From contig JAITDL010000002.1 in assembly GCA_031282565.1 (NCBI GenBank), forward strand, positions 1 to 28,702: a stretch of DNA of 28,702 nucleotides, written 5' to 3'. The notes under the pieces were generated by a model. That model saw only the letters and a program-made list of their open reading frames with translations, did no database searches and was not told the origin of the DNA. Shown here one piece after another: positions 1 through 8,040 of this stretch. This DNA is from Puniceicoccales bacterium (GTDB lineage Bacteria; Verrucomicrobiota; Verrucomicrobiia; Opitutales; JAIRLM01). The first letter of the stretch is position 1. The number at the start of each line of letters is the position of its first letter. The translations under genes and the position numbers were made by a program.

Positions 1-906
1 TGTGGAAGCGGGATGCGCATACCATATTGTTGCCAGAAACATGGACTGCCAATTTCTACGCCAATTGTTGCGAGTGATGATGTACTTAGTTTGTTTCTTG
101 ACGATATCAAAATGCACGTACGCGTCTCTGTCGCGGATACGCTATCCGTCGGCGCACGAACTGTCGGCGACCCACTGAAAATTATTCTCACCACGTTCAG
201 CATCTTCGCCTTCTGTGATCTTCCGCTATATGCTGCCACTTTGGCCTGTGAAGTTCCGATGCCTTTCAGAGTCGATCGCAGTTTTGCCGTCACATTAGTA
301 TCTCCGACGCCGCAGGAATTTTATGCCACATTGTTCGACATAGGTCGTGATTTTGGCTTTCCTCCAGGTAGTCGCGTGCTCGTAGACGCGGCGAGGATTA
401 GGCGAGATGATGATGATGATGCTGCTGATGATGATATGGCGTTTAGCTCCACAACGAACGACGCTGGGTGTTTAGCAATTATCCCACCATCAGGCGACAT
501 TCAACCCGGTCTAGTTGACGTACTAGAAACGAATATGTCCGTTATGCCTTATTTTGTCTTTGTTAGAATGATGCTGGCGAATATTGGGCAACAAGGCGCG
601 CGGGAGCTGATAGCCGCTGCTCTTCGAACAGCAGCTGACATCGACAATCCAAATGCCAATGCGGTTAGTGCGCTGCTGGACCAAGTCCGAATGTCGCACC
701 CTATGGAATTAGGTGGCGCTCCTATTCGATTTGCAGTCGAGGCAGGGCGAGATCAGTTTATCGCGCTACCAGCGAACTGGCTTACGTCGTTTTACGCGGC
801 GATCGGATTGCTGCCCGCTGACCCGAGCAGATGCGTGCTTACCATCAAGGTAGCTGAGACTCTTAAACTTTTGCAGATGGAAATGCTGCCAAGTTTCAAT
901 GCCTAG
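1..906 (+). CDS. Uncharacterised protein, possibly 5'-truncated
   Basis: No family is recognised. The first available ATG is at base 13, but the frame stays open to the window edge, so the true start may lie outside. From that ATG the product is 297 residues. A moderately hydrophobic stretch covers roughly residues 55-80, but it is not a convincing membrane helix. A run of five Asp, two Ala and three Asp starts at residue 132, encoded by an in-frame GAT/GCT repeat at 406-435. The C-terminal half looks like an ordinary soluble, Ala/Leu-rich helical fold. The gene ends with TAG and is followed by a strong intrinsic terminator, which supports it being expressed and being the last gene of its unit. 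It shows no similarity I can see to the other uncharacterised proteins in the window. Confidence 0.6.
   Translation, partial: CGSGMRIPYCCQKHGLPISTPIVASDDVLSLFLDDIKMHVRVSVADTLSVGARTVGDPLKIILTTFSIFAFCDLPLYAATLACEVPMPFRVDRSFAVTLVSPTPQEFYATLFDIGRDFGFPPGSRVLVDAARIRRDDDDDAADDDMAFSSTTNDAGCLAIIPPSGDIQPGLVDVLETNMSVMPYFVFVRMMLANIGQQGARELIAAALRTAADIDNPNANAVSALLDQVRMSHPMELGGAPIRFAVEAGRDQFIALPANWLTSFYAAIGLLPADPSRCVLTIKVAETLKLLQMEMLPSFNA
406..435 (+). repeat. In-frame GAT trinucleotide repeat
   Basis: Five GAT codons, two GCT codons and three more GAT codons stand in the reading frame of the first gene and encode an acidic DDDDDAADDD tract. Gain or loss of units would change the length of the tract without a frameshift. 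Confidence 0.85.
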
Positions 907-942
907 GAATGGCAGATAATTGTAAATAGATGATTCGCAATT

Positions 943-987
943 GCCGCGGCCGAATGGTGCCCCATTTCGCCGCGGCGATGTTTTTTT
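943..987 (+). terminator. Rho-independent terminator after the first gene
   Basis: The left arm at 943-957 and the right arm at 962-976 form a 15-position stem with one C-C mismatch and one G-T wobble, closed by a 4-base loop. The GC-rich base contains GCCGCGGC in both arms. A run of seven T follows at 981-987, with more T after one G. This is a textbook intrinsic terminator 37 bases after the stop of the upstream gene. It also argues that dinB does not start at the TTG at 941. Confidence 0.85.
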
Positions 988-1102
988 GTTTTTCCGCGAA
1001 AAAAATACAAAATTCAGACGGCACGGCCTTGGCGTTTGCAATTTTTCCATGGAACTGCTATGTGCCGTACACCTGAAAAATCCCGTGGCTGCAGAAAATT
1101 TC

Positions 1103-2236
1103 ATGGACCATGCTCAAATGGAATTCAATCCGAGAAAAATTCTCCACGTAGATATGGATGCATTTTTTGCCGCCGTCGAGCGGCTCGACAACCCAAAGCT
1201 TGATGGCAAGCCAATCATAGTTGGCGGGAGCCCATGGGGCAGAAGTGTTGTGTCAACCTGCTCATATGAAGCCCGTAAATTTGGCGTACATTCCTCCATG
1301 CCTAGCAGAAAGGCGATGGAACTTTGCCCCCACGCAATTTTTTTGCCATGCCGCATGGAGCGCTACGGCGCCGTGTCGAAGGATATTTTTGCAATTCTTC
1401 GTGGAATTTCGAAGCGAATTGAACCGCTGTCCATCGACGAGGCATTTATGGATGTTACAGACAATGAATTATGTGAACAGTCCGCAACGCGCGTCGCCGT
1501 CGCCGTGCGCAAAAGAATTCGCAGCGAACTTGGTCTTAGCTGCTCCGTAGGAGTGTCCTATAATAGATTTTTGGCGAAAATTGCATCGGAGATGGCTAAG
1601 CCTGATGGAATTTACGTCATAGAACCAAAATTTGCCAAGTCGTTCATAGGCACACTACCCATAGGGAAATTCTATGGCATTGGCCGCGCGACGGCTAAAC
1701 GTCTCGAAGCGAGACAGATTTTCACAGGTGCTGACCTGCTTAGCCTATCAGAGGAAGAATTGGTCGAAATGTTTGGCAAAAATGGGCGGCGATTCTATGA
1801 TCTTGTGCGCGGTGTAGATACGACTCCTGTGCGCTGGGAGAGCGCTAGACGCAAATCGCTGAGTCGCGAACGCACATTTGACGAAGATTTGATGGCAATT
1901 TGCGACGTGGAAGGTGCGCTCTATGAATTGGCAAAGGAAATAGAAATGGCACTGGGAGCGGAACATATGACTGGCAGAACAATTACGGTGAAACTGCGCT
2001 ACGACAACTTTGAAACTGTCTCAATGAGTCGCACATTTCCATCTCCGCAGACGTCAAGCGGCGACATCGCATCCGCCGCACGGAATCTCCTCCGCGAAAA
2101 AACAGCGGCAAATTTCCGTCCAATCCGGCTGCTTGGCATTGCCATTTCTTCACTTGCTCCAATTGGAATTGAAAACATTCAGCAAAAAAAATTTATCCAA
2201 ATGGAATTGCCGCTGGTTTTCGCACTTGCGCATTGA
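1103..2236 (+). CDS. dinB: DNA polymerase IV (Y-family translesion polymerase)
   Basis: This error-prone polymerase extends primers past DNA lesions and is recruited to stalled forks by the sliding clamp. From the ATG at 1103 the product is 377 residues, close to the usual 350-plus. The palm motif HVDMDAFF gives metal ligand D17. SIDEAF gives D112 and E113. The conserved CSVGVSYNRFLAKIASE block (about 147-163) and a helix-hairpin-helix-like KFYGIGRATAKRLE follow, then the little-finger domain. The C-terminal QMELPL resembles a hexapeptide clamp-binding motif. The open frame extends back to a TTG at 941, but that start lies in the terminator hairpin and adds residues unlike DinB. ATG 1103 and ATG 1118 both fit, and neither has a strong Shine-Dalgarno. 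No lexA-type operator was recognised. Confidence 0.95.
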   Translation: MDHAQMEFNPRKILHVDMDAFFAAVERLDNPKLDGKPIIVGGSPWGRSVVSTCSYEARKFGVHSSMPSRKAMELCPHAIFLPCRMERYGAVSKDIFAILRGISKRIEPLSIDEAFMDVTDNELCEQSATRVAVAVRKRIRSELGLSCSVGVSYNRFLAKIASEMAKPDGIYVIEPKFAKSFIGTLPIGKFYGIGRATAKRLEARQIFTGADLLSLSEEELVEMFGKNGRRFYDLVRGVDTTPVRWESARRKSLSRERTFDEDLMAICDVEGALYELAKEIEMALGAEHMTGRTITVKLRYDNFETVSMSRTFPSPQTSSGDIASAARNLLREKTAANFRPIRLLGIAISSLAPIGIENIQQKKFIQMELPLVFALAH

Positions 2237-2257
2237 CATTTTGCCAATTCAACGCAT

Positions 2258-4051
2258 ATGGAGTTGCCATGCTCGGCAATGGATAAAACTGGTGAAATTA
2301 ACAAATCGCAAATTCCATTCATGGACAATGCCGCTCTGTACTTCGCCTGGACGTTTGGCGTAACACGTGCCACACTTGCACAATCTATCAAGGAAAAAGG
2401 TTTTGCCGTCGGAATGTTTACTGGCCAAATCATTGCCGCAGTCGTTCTTACGGTACTGACTGCTGGAATATTTTGGCTCATAGTGCTCGTCTATGCTTTG
2501 ATCGCCAAGAACTTCCCAACGACCACAATCGGCCAACTTCTCGGCCAAAAACATCTTGGAACCGCAAAGAAACCGAAATGTGATCCTACCGTGGATGGCA
2601 CTTCGGAAGTTGCGCAAACACCTGACGATATAACCATGGTGGCCGATGTCAATGAATCATCAGTGTCGCCGGAACCGCTACAGGCTTCCCAAGTCACGCA
2701 AATTCCACCAACTCCGCCGACTCAATGGAATACATATTTATCGTCCGTCCAGCTTCCAGCAGGCGTTCCCAACCCAGCTCCACCAGCTAATGTTGACACA
2801 GATAGCGCCGGCATTTGTATCACAAATGATGATGATAGTGTGCAAAGATTACATCTGCCACTTGAAGAGCCGAGCTCCATCGTTCATCCGCCGTGTCGAC
2901 TGCCCACCGGGGAAGAGCGCGGCGACGAAGCGCTTTCTGCGCTAGCGGATGTCTTTTTTGAACCATTTAATGCTCCACGCACAATCGCTGGTGTTGGCAA
3001 CAAACCTGTTACCATCACAAGCGCACTTCACGCGCTCAACCCTGGATACACGAAAGATTTCGTTTACCTTCTGCTCAGAAAAGAAATGGTTGTCGATGAC
3101 AAACTTGTGGGAAAAGTCAGTGGAATAGCATCGCCCGATGAAAGATCGAAGGCAATTATCGCCGAATTTGCCGGAGACAGAGACCAACTGGCATCATGCC
3201 TTCAGCTGCGCAGCGGAATAGATTTAACTGGCGAACATAGACAATTGTGGAATTTCTTCGTCGACAGACTTTTTGCGCGCAAAGAAACAATGATGGATCT
3301 GATATGTGGTTTTATGATGCGCAGAGATGGCATCGTCCAATGCACGTCTCCGCTATACGTGCTTGATTGCAAAAGCGTATGTGATACTTTCATGGAAAAG
3401 TTTATCATTAAATTTCGCGCGGAATTTAGAACCCTTCCATGTAATATTAAAATGCAAATTTCGGCTCTTTGCCTGAACTGGGAGAAGCTATTACTTTGCG
3501 AAAGCAGTCGCCATACTTGGGATAAAGTTTTGGCTAAGATAGTCGAAATTGGCACCGGATCAGATTCGGCTGCGCATTCAACGCAGACAATCGGCAGCGA
3601 AAACTATGCTTTACGCACAATAGGCGATGCATCTAGCGCACTTGCTTGCCGCATTATTAAACTGGATCCTAAACATAGCATCAATGATATTGTCTATCCA
3701 GACTCGAAACTCCATAGGATTTTTGCCGTTATTGCAGGAATTCACGACAAATGCGAAAAATTTGTCCTCGACAGCATGACTGGTGCAGAATTTAATGATT
3801 GCAGAGTCGTTGTTAGGCACAGTCTCGCTGTTGTAACTGAGGAAGTTGAAGCCGAATCATTCGTTGACAGCGTAAAAAAGGCATTCGAACAACTAAAATC
3901 AGTTAGGCGAAGCGAATACAGCACAGCGACTGAGTTCGACTACTATGCTGAGAGATTTGCGAAATATAAAAAATCGGCGAACGACTATGCCACACCTCTC
4001 GCCGAAGCCTTTGAGGCATTTATTGGCAAATATCCTGGAAATAGGCCTTGA
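2258..4051 (+). CDS. Uncharacterised N-terminally anchored protein, tandem paralogue A
   Basis: No known family is recognised. The product is 597 residues from ATG 2258; in-frame ATGs at 2279 and 2414 are alternatives. One strongly hydrophobic segment lies at about residues 57-83, followed at once by NFPTTTIGQLLG. Residues 100-230 form a Pro/Thr/Ser-rich, probably disordered linker. The rest is a predominantly helical soluble region with the motif LWNF. The gene directly downstream encodes a shorter relative: the membrane segment and NFPTTTIG motif match closely, and so do the LWNF region and the C-terminal part (IFAVIAGIHDKCEKF here against IFLAIAEIADESVKY there). A TTGACA overlaps the dinB stop at 2233-2238, which would suit the 2279 or 2414 start better than 2258. 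The layout suggests an inner-membrane or host-membrane protein; this is inference. Confidence 0.8.
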   Translation: MELPCSAMDKTGEINKSQIPFMDNAALYFAWTFGVTRATLAQSIKEKGFAVGMFTGQIIAAVVLTVLTAGIFWLIVLVYALIAKNFPTTTIGQLLGQKHLGTAKKPKCDPTVDGTSEVAQTPDDITMVADVNESSVSPEPLQASQVTQIPPTPPTQWNTYLSSVQLPAGVPNPAPPANVDTDSAGICITNDDDSVQRLHLPLEEPSSIVHPPCRLPTGEERGDEALSALADVFFEPFNAPRTIAGVGNKPVTITSALHALNPGYTKDFVYLLLRKEMVVDDKLVGKVSGIASPDERSKAIIAEFAGDRDQLASCLQLRSGIDLTGEHRQLWNFFVDRLFARKETMMDLICGFMMRRDGIVQCTSPLYVLDCKSVCDTFMEKFIIKFRAEFRTLPCNIKMQISALCLNWEKLLLCESSRHTWDKVLAKIVEIGTGSDSAAHSTQTIGSENYALRTIGDASSALACRIIKLDPKHSINDIVYPDSKLHRIFAVIAGIHDKCEKFVLDSMTGAEFNDCRVVVRHSLAVVTEEVEAESFVDSVKKAFEQLKSVRRSEYSTATEFDYYAERFAKYKKSANDYATPLAEAFEAFIGKYPGNRP

Positions 4052-4083
4052 CTCTCAGTAAGCGCTGCACAGACACGGTGCAT

Positions 4084-5229
4084 ATGTCAATGACGCATCA
4101 GCCATTTCTCGGGCAGGTTTCTTTTTTGAATATATCTTGCATATGCGTCGCAAATGCGGTTTTCACTGACGGCGACGAAGTAGGACGGACTGTTGAAAGC
4201 GAAAATCTCAAAATCGAAATGACATCGGGCCAGCGCATTGCTGCCGCGGTTGTTACAATTCTAACAGTCGGACTATTTTGGCTTGCAGTGCTAGCATATG
4301 TGACGGCAGCGAGAAATTTCCCAACGACAACAATTGGTAGGCTCTTTGGCGCAAAAAAGGGAAACAACAATGGAGATGTCGCCGGTGACGACGCTAAAAA
4401 CCCTGATGAAGTCCACGCTGCCCAAGACAAACCAATTAGAGTTTTAATTGCAAGTGCCGCAGCCGGTGGCAGCTTGCCGCCGTCGGGCCGCGATGACTTC
4501 ACCATGAATTTCACTACTGAAAATCCAGATGCCTGTGTCAGTCATCCGTGCTGCCATCAAGGTGGCGACGACATAGCAAGTTACCTGGACTCACATTTCG
4601 ATATGGATGCAACTAATGGACGCGGTAGCGGGGTAAATTCCGAGCTTGAAACTATGACTGGACCTCTATGCTATAATCTGTGTCGCAAATTTCACTTTAA
4701 GCTTGCGGACGCAGTCAAAAAGCATGCTCTGAAAGAGCAAATCAAAGCCGTGTCGCCATACACATCATCGATACTTGAAAATCGCGAATTGTGGAACTTT
4801 AGCGTTGGGAGTATCATTCTGACTGAATTGTTCAGAATTGGCCTCGGAATCGCAGAAGTCGAACATGTTACACCAAAAATTCGAAGAAACAGCTCCAATT
4901 TTCGCAAATTCGCAGCCAAGTGCTCTGAGCTTTGTCCCTACTCCGAACCTAGCAAAATTTTTCTCGCCATTGCAGAAATTGCCGACGAATCCGTGAAATA
5001 CATCATCGACGACCTTGAGAACTTCACTGTCTTTATGACGTTAACCGATAAATTGGAGATCAAATCGAAAATTACGGCAGGTGATCTTGTGCGAAAAATA
5101 TTTGAACAGGCGAAGTCAGAAACATCGCCCGACGGAAATCGAACAATGTTCGATGCGTACGGAGAAAAATTTAGAATATATGCTGCGCTGGCAAATGACT
5201 ATAGCATGACATTTAATGATGCATTTTAA
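4084..5229 (+). CDS. Uncharacterised N-terminally anchored protein, tandem paralogue B
   Basis: This is the shorter relative of the preceding gene, 381 residues from ATG 4084. The frame is open back to a TTG at 4048 that overlaps the upstream stop, and ATG 4219 lies just before the conserved part. The membrane segment (about residues 50-76) is followed by NFPTTTIGRLFG, as in paralogue A. The disordered linker is shorter. The LWNF motif and a C-terminal helical block containing FDAYGEKFRIYAALANDYS align with YYAERFAKYKKSANDYA in paralogue A. The pair therefore arose by tandem duplication and then diverged strongly. TTGACT at 4048-4053 lies 36 bases before ATG 4084, but no good -10 box follows. 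The function is unknown. Confidence 0.78.
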   Translation: MSMTHQPFLGQVSFLNISCICVANAVFTDGDEVGRTVESENLKIEMTSGQRIAAAVVTILTVGLFWLAVLAYVTAARNFPTTTIGRLFGAKKGNNNGDVAGDDAKNPDEVHAAQDKPIRVLIASAAAGGSLPPSGRDDFTMNFTTENPDACVSHPCCHQGGDDIASYLDSHFDMDATNGRGSGVNSELETMTGPLCYNLCRKFHFKLADAVKKHALKEQIKAVSPYTSSILENRELWNFSVGSIILTELFRIGLGIAEVEHVTPKIRRNSSNFRKFAAKCSELCPYSEPSKIFLAIAEIADESVKYIIDDLENFTVFMTLTDKLEIKSKITAGDLVRKIFEQAKSETSPDGNRTMFDAYGEKFRIYAALANDYSMTFNDAF

Positions 5230-5285
5230 GAATTCAAAAAGCGCAACAAGTAATGAGGAGCGCAACTGGACGTGCTATCAAATAA

Positions 5286-5846
5286 ATGGGCGGCGGCAAA
5301 TCACGGGGGATTTTTTTAGACAGAGATGGCACTCTCTGCGAAAACGGCGCCGGCTATGTCGGTGAGGAAGAGAAAATTGTCCCATGCAAGGGTGCTAGTC
5401 GCGTCCTTGGGGAAATGGTAGATGGTGGCTATAAATTATTCCTAGTGACAAACCAAAGCGGCGTTGGTCGCGGATTTTTTCCTCTTGGTTCCGCGCTGGC
5501 GTGCAATCGCCGTCTCCTAGACCTGCTGGGCCATGGAAATATTTTTACGGAAATCTGCCTGTCGACGGGGACTCCGCACAGTCCAGATTCATATCGCAAA
5601 CCGTCGCCGCGATTTATCCTCGAAATGTGCGCAAAGTACGACATGGATGTCGCTTCGTGCTGGGTGATTGGAGACAGTTCCTGCGACGTCGAAATGGCTA
5701 AAAACGCCGGGGCGAACGCGATAGTTATCGATGCAAATGCTAACGAGCCCGATAGCGTTGGAAGACCGCAGCTACTTTTTCGGCCGGATTTGGAATCGGC
5801 ATGGGAAGCAATTTCCGTCTGGGGCGCAAAAAACATTGGCACCTAG
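5286..5846 (+). CDS. HAD-IIIA phosphatase, GmhB/HisB-N-like
   Basis: The 186-residue size and the motif order match the histidinol-phosphatase / heptose-bisphosphate phosphatase subfamily. Motif I is FLDRDGT (D12 and D14, nucleophile and acid/base). Motif II is VTNQSGVGRG (about 54-63). Motif III Lys is in RKPSP (K105). Motif IV is GDSSCD (D130 and D134). GmhB removes the C7 phosphate from D-glycero-D-manno-heptose 1,7-bisphosphate for LPS core. The loop before RKP, which in E. coli GmhB and HisB-N carries zinc-binding Cys/His residues, is here STGTPHSPDSY and has no cysteine, so the exact substrate is open. The codon before ATG 5286 is an in-frame stop, so the start cannot lie further upstream. 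A GAGGAG at 5255-5260 is too distant to serve it. Confidence 0.8.
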   Translation: MGGGKSRGIFLDRDGTLCENGAGYVGEEEKIVPCKGASRVLGEMVDGGYKLFLVTNQSGVGRGFFPLGSALACNRRLLDLLGHGNIFTEICLSTGTPHSPDSYRKPSPRFILEMCAKYDMDVASCWVIGDSSCDVEMAKNAGANAIVIDANANEPDSVGRPQLLFRPDLESAWEAISVWGAKNIGT

Positions 5847-5857
5847 CGCCCAATTAT

Positions 5858-7126
5858 CTATTTTGCTGCTGCGGATTTTTCAGCGGCGATTTCCCGCAAA
5901 AGTTTTAGCGCGGAGTCTATTTGCTTCTCCAGTGTGAATTTCTCCAAAAAAATTGCGTGGGAGCGTCTTGCCATGGCCATTGCCTTTTCAGGATTTTCTC
6001 TTAGCCATCGCACGTGGCCGTCGATTTGCGCAAACATTTCCTCAGGACTGACATTGTGGTCAACGTAGAGCACCGAATCGCCAAAATTATCGACGACGAA
6101 TTTATTCCTATCGCAAATCATAACTGCCGATGATGCAGCTGCTTCAAAAACGCGCCATGCCGGAGTTCCGGAACTTAGGTGTTGGTCGGCGTGTAGCACT
6201 AGAACTATGCCGGCGGACTGCAGCTTGCTAAGCAATTCACCGTTGTCCCATTTTGCAAACCCGCGGTATGATTTTGGAGCACATCTTTTCCATGCGTTCT
6301 GTGGGCCGTAGACGTCGAAGTAGCCGGTGCCATCAAGTAAGTTCCATAATTTTGCATAGGAACTCCTTCTGCGCCTATCCCAATTGACGCCGGCGTAGGC
6401 AAGTCTCTCCTTGGGTTTGTCGAAAAATTCAGTTGCTTTTACCGACGGAAAAAACTGCACGGCACGCAGCGTATTGCCGCTGCGAGCAACTTCCGATTCA
6501 AGATTGTCGATGTCGGGAGTTGAATAGAGTACGGCGTCGTACTTCAGTGCCTTCGCGCCAGTTGTTCCGTTCTGCGGGACCGTGTGCACCAGCGCCGACA
6601 TTACGCCCTGCGGCACGGCAACGCTGTGGTGCATTGTAATAGCGAGCGATGGATTTATTTTGTCTATCCACCTTGCATCCGATTGGCTGCACAGACAGCA
6701 TTCGCACCCCGCGGCTGTTAGACCTTCGAATATGCGGCGACCTCCTGCACACTCTCCTACGAAGCCATCCTTCTGTATGACAACAACTCGACCGCATGGT
6801 TCGGCGTCCGGCAGCGATTTGGAGCTGCCCGCCACGTCCCTCAGCTTTGCGAGGAAATCGGCTGTGGAAGTATTTGACTCATTAAACGGACAGCGGAAAT
6901 TTTTGCCGGCAGGTGCTGCAGGAACGGCGCTGCCATTTTCAGAAAGAGTTGGTTCCGAAATTGCCCCAGTTCTCCGCATAAAACCGCGGCCGCAGCGGCG
7001 AATATCTGCCCCAGGCGCGCAATCGGCGCCATCTGGCAACTCCACATCCGCAAGCATGTGGTCCCATTTGGCAGCGGTGGAGACGTAATGTTGACCAACG
7101 CAATGAATATTTGCTAATTTATCCAT
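5858..7126 (-). CDS. CgeB-like glycosyltransferase (GT4/GT-B type)
   Basis: The product is 422 residues and is convergent with the HAD phosphatase, with 11 bases between the stops. The C-terminal third matches the GT-B domain seen in CgeB-type and related glycosyltransferases: GTPAWRVFEAAAS (about 320-332, with E328 at the usual sugar-nucleotide-binding Glu), then DNFGDSVLYVD, then a helix pair with WLRENPEKAMAMARRSH and the tail EKFTLEKQID. The N-terminal 100 residues are unusual and Ala/Pro-rich. A middle Rossmann-like half includes VVVIQKDGFVGECAGG (about 112-127). It probably adds a sugar to a surface glycan; acceptor and donor cannot be read from the sequence. Start is ATG at 7126, with no clear Shine-Dalgarno. 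Proximity to the heptose-phosphatase-like gene fits an LPS role, but the two are not in one operon. Confidence 0.78.
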   Translation of the reverse strand: MDKLANIHCVGQHYVSTAAKWDHMLADVELPDGADCAPGADIRRCGRGFMRRTGAISEPTLSENGSAVPAAPAGKNFRCPFNESNTSTADFLAKLRDVAGSSKSLPDAEPCGRVVVIQKDGFVGECAGGRRIFEGLTAAGCECCLCSQSDARWIDKINPSLAITMHHSVAVPQGVMSALVHTVPQNGTTGAKALKYDAVLYSTPDIDNLESEVARSGNTLRAVQFFPSVKATEFFDKPKERLAYAGVNWDRRRRSSYAKLWNLLDGTGYFDVYGPQNAWKRCAPKSYRGFAKWDNGELLSKLQSAGIVLVLHADQHLSSGTPAWRVFEAAASSAVMICDRNKFVVDNFGDSVLYVDHNVSPEEMFAQIDGHVRWLRENPEKAMAMARRSHAIFLEKFTLEKQIDSALKLLREIAAEKSAAAK

Positions 7127-7398
7127 GGCAGCAGTTTACAGTCTAACCGGCCGGACGATGAAATGTAAGCAAAAATGTACATTTTGCGAATGGCGTGTAT
7201 TTTTTCAGCGGCTGCTGTCTCCAGATTGCTATGCTTGACCAAATTAGCGATGGCGAGATCGCGCCCACCGCCATGCGCGGATGAAAAATAATCCATGGAA
7301 ACTGCTGCAGCGGCGCCGAAACTTTTAGTAGTTTTTCGGTAAAAACCGCAAAAAATTCCTTTACAGCGGCATTGAGTCGGCTATGCCCCAGCTAGGCT
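7127..7398. other. Divergent intergenic region before rpmI
   Basis: This is 272 bases between the minus-strand glycosyltransferase and rpmI. Many bacteria have infC directly before rpmI; no infC-like reading frame is present here. A short hairpin (GTTTTT and AAAAAC, near 7330-7346) precedes an A-rich stretch, but it is too weak to call a terminator or an L20 leader. A TTGAGT at 7372-7377 lies 27 bases before the rpmI ATG and could be a -35, but the partner box is poor. Nothing else is recognised. Confidence 0.5.
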
Positions 7399-7590
7399 AT
7401 GCAGAAGACGAGGAAGGTGATTGCGAAGCGGTTTAAGATCTCCGCCTCGGGTAAGGTATTGCGCCGCACCGCCGGCTACGGACATTTTCTTCGCAACAAG
7501 AGTGCGAAGAGCCAGCGACGGTCGGCCGTGGACAAGAAGGTCTCTCCCGGTTTTGCGGTGCATGTCCGCAGGGCAATGCCGTTTGCGTAG
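7399..7590 (+). CDS. rpmI: Ribosomal protein bL35
   Basis: This is a 63-residue basic protein of the large ribosomal subunit. The pattern AKRFKISASGKVLRR followed by GHFLRNKSAKSQRR matches the family consensus (AKRFK.TGSGK..R..A...HLL..KS.KRKR). The length is normal for bL35. The start is ATG 7399, which places the AKRFK block at residues 9-13. The gene is followed after 68 bases by rplT, the usual partner, and then pheS. The minus-strand reading frame across the same bases is a shadow. Confidence 0.95.
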   Translation: MQKTRKVIAKRFKISASGKVLRRTAGYGHFLRNKSAKSQRRSAVDKKVSPGFAVHVRRAMPFA

Positions 7591-7646
7591 GTTGAATTTA
7601 GGTTAGTTGCGGGCGAGAATTTTGGCGGCCCCGCTGGCCATCACAC

Positions 7647-7651
7647 GGAGG
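7647..7651 (+). promoter_or_regulatory. Shine-Dalgarno site of rplT
   Basis: GGAGG stands seven bases before ATG 7659, an ideal distance. It is one of the few strong ribosome-binding sites in the window and fixes the rplT start. Confidence 0.85.
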
Positions 7652-7658
7652 AACGAAC

Positions 7659-8036
7659 ATGCCAAGGGCGACAAATGCAGTTGCAACGAAGAAGCGCAGA
7701 AAACGCATTCTAAAACAAACAAAGGGGTTCTTTGGAAATAAATCCCGGCTCTACCGCTATGCCATCGACGCATTTTGGCGGGCCGGTTGTTTTGCCTACA
7801 GAGATCGCCGCAAGAAGAAATCCGAATTCCGACAGCTGTGGATCGTGCGCATTAACGCAGCCTGCAGGCCACTAGGGATTTGCTACAGCCGCCTCATTGC
7901 CGGACTTGCCGCGGCGAAGGTTGAACTTGACAGAAAATCACTGAGCGAGCTTGCCATAGGAGATCCGGCGGCGTTTGCTGCCATCGTAGAAAAGGCAAAA
8001 AACGCTCTCGGTGAAAATTGCTCAGCGGCAGCATAG
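7659..8036 (+). CDS. rplT: Ribosomal protein bL20
   Basis: This 125-residue protein binds 23S rRNA early in assembly of the 50S subunit; in other bacteria it also autoregulates the rpmI-rplT operon. The N-terminal basic arm (KKRRKRILKQTKGFFGNKSRLYR) and the globular part with YRDRRKKKSEFRQLWIVRINAACR (about 47-70) and YSRLIAGL match the family closely. The family normally has 117-120 residues, so the C-terminus is slightly longer, ending in ENCSAAA. pheS starts four bases after the stop, so the two are probably cotranscribed and coupled. Confidence 0.97.
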   Translation: MPRATNAVATKKRRKRILKQTKGFFGNKSRLYRYAIDAFWRAGCFAYRDRRKKKSEFRQLWIVRINAACRPLGICYSRLIAGLAAAKVELDRKSLSELAIGDPAAFAAIVEKAKNALGENCSAAA

Positions 8037-8040
8037 TGCA

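Noticed and set aside
941..1102. 5' extension of dinB from a TTG at 941
   Set aside because: The extension covers the intrinsic terminator and encodes residues unlike the DinB N-terminus; ATG 1103 or 1118 fits the family.
7127..7398. A hidden infC upstream of rpmI
   Set aside because: No reading frame on the plus strand there resembles IF3.
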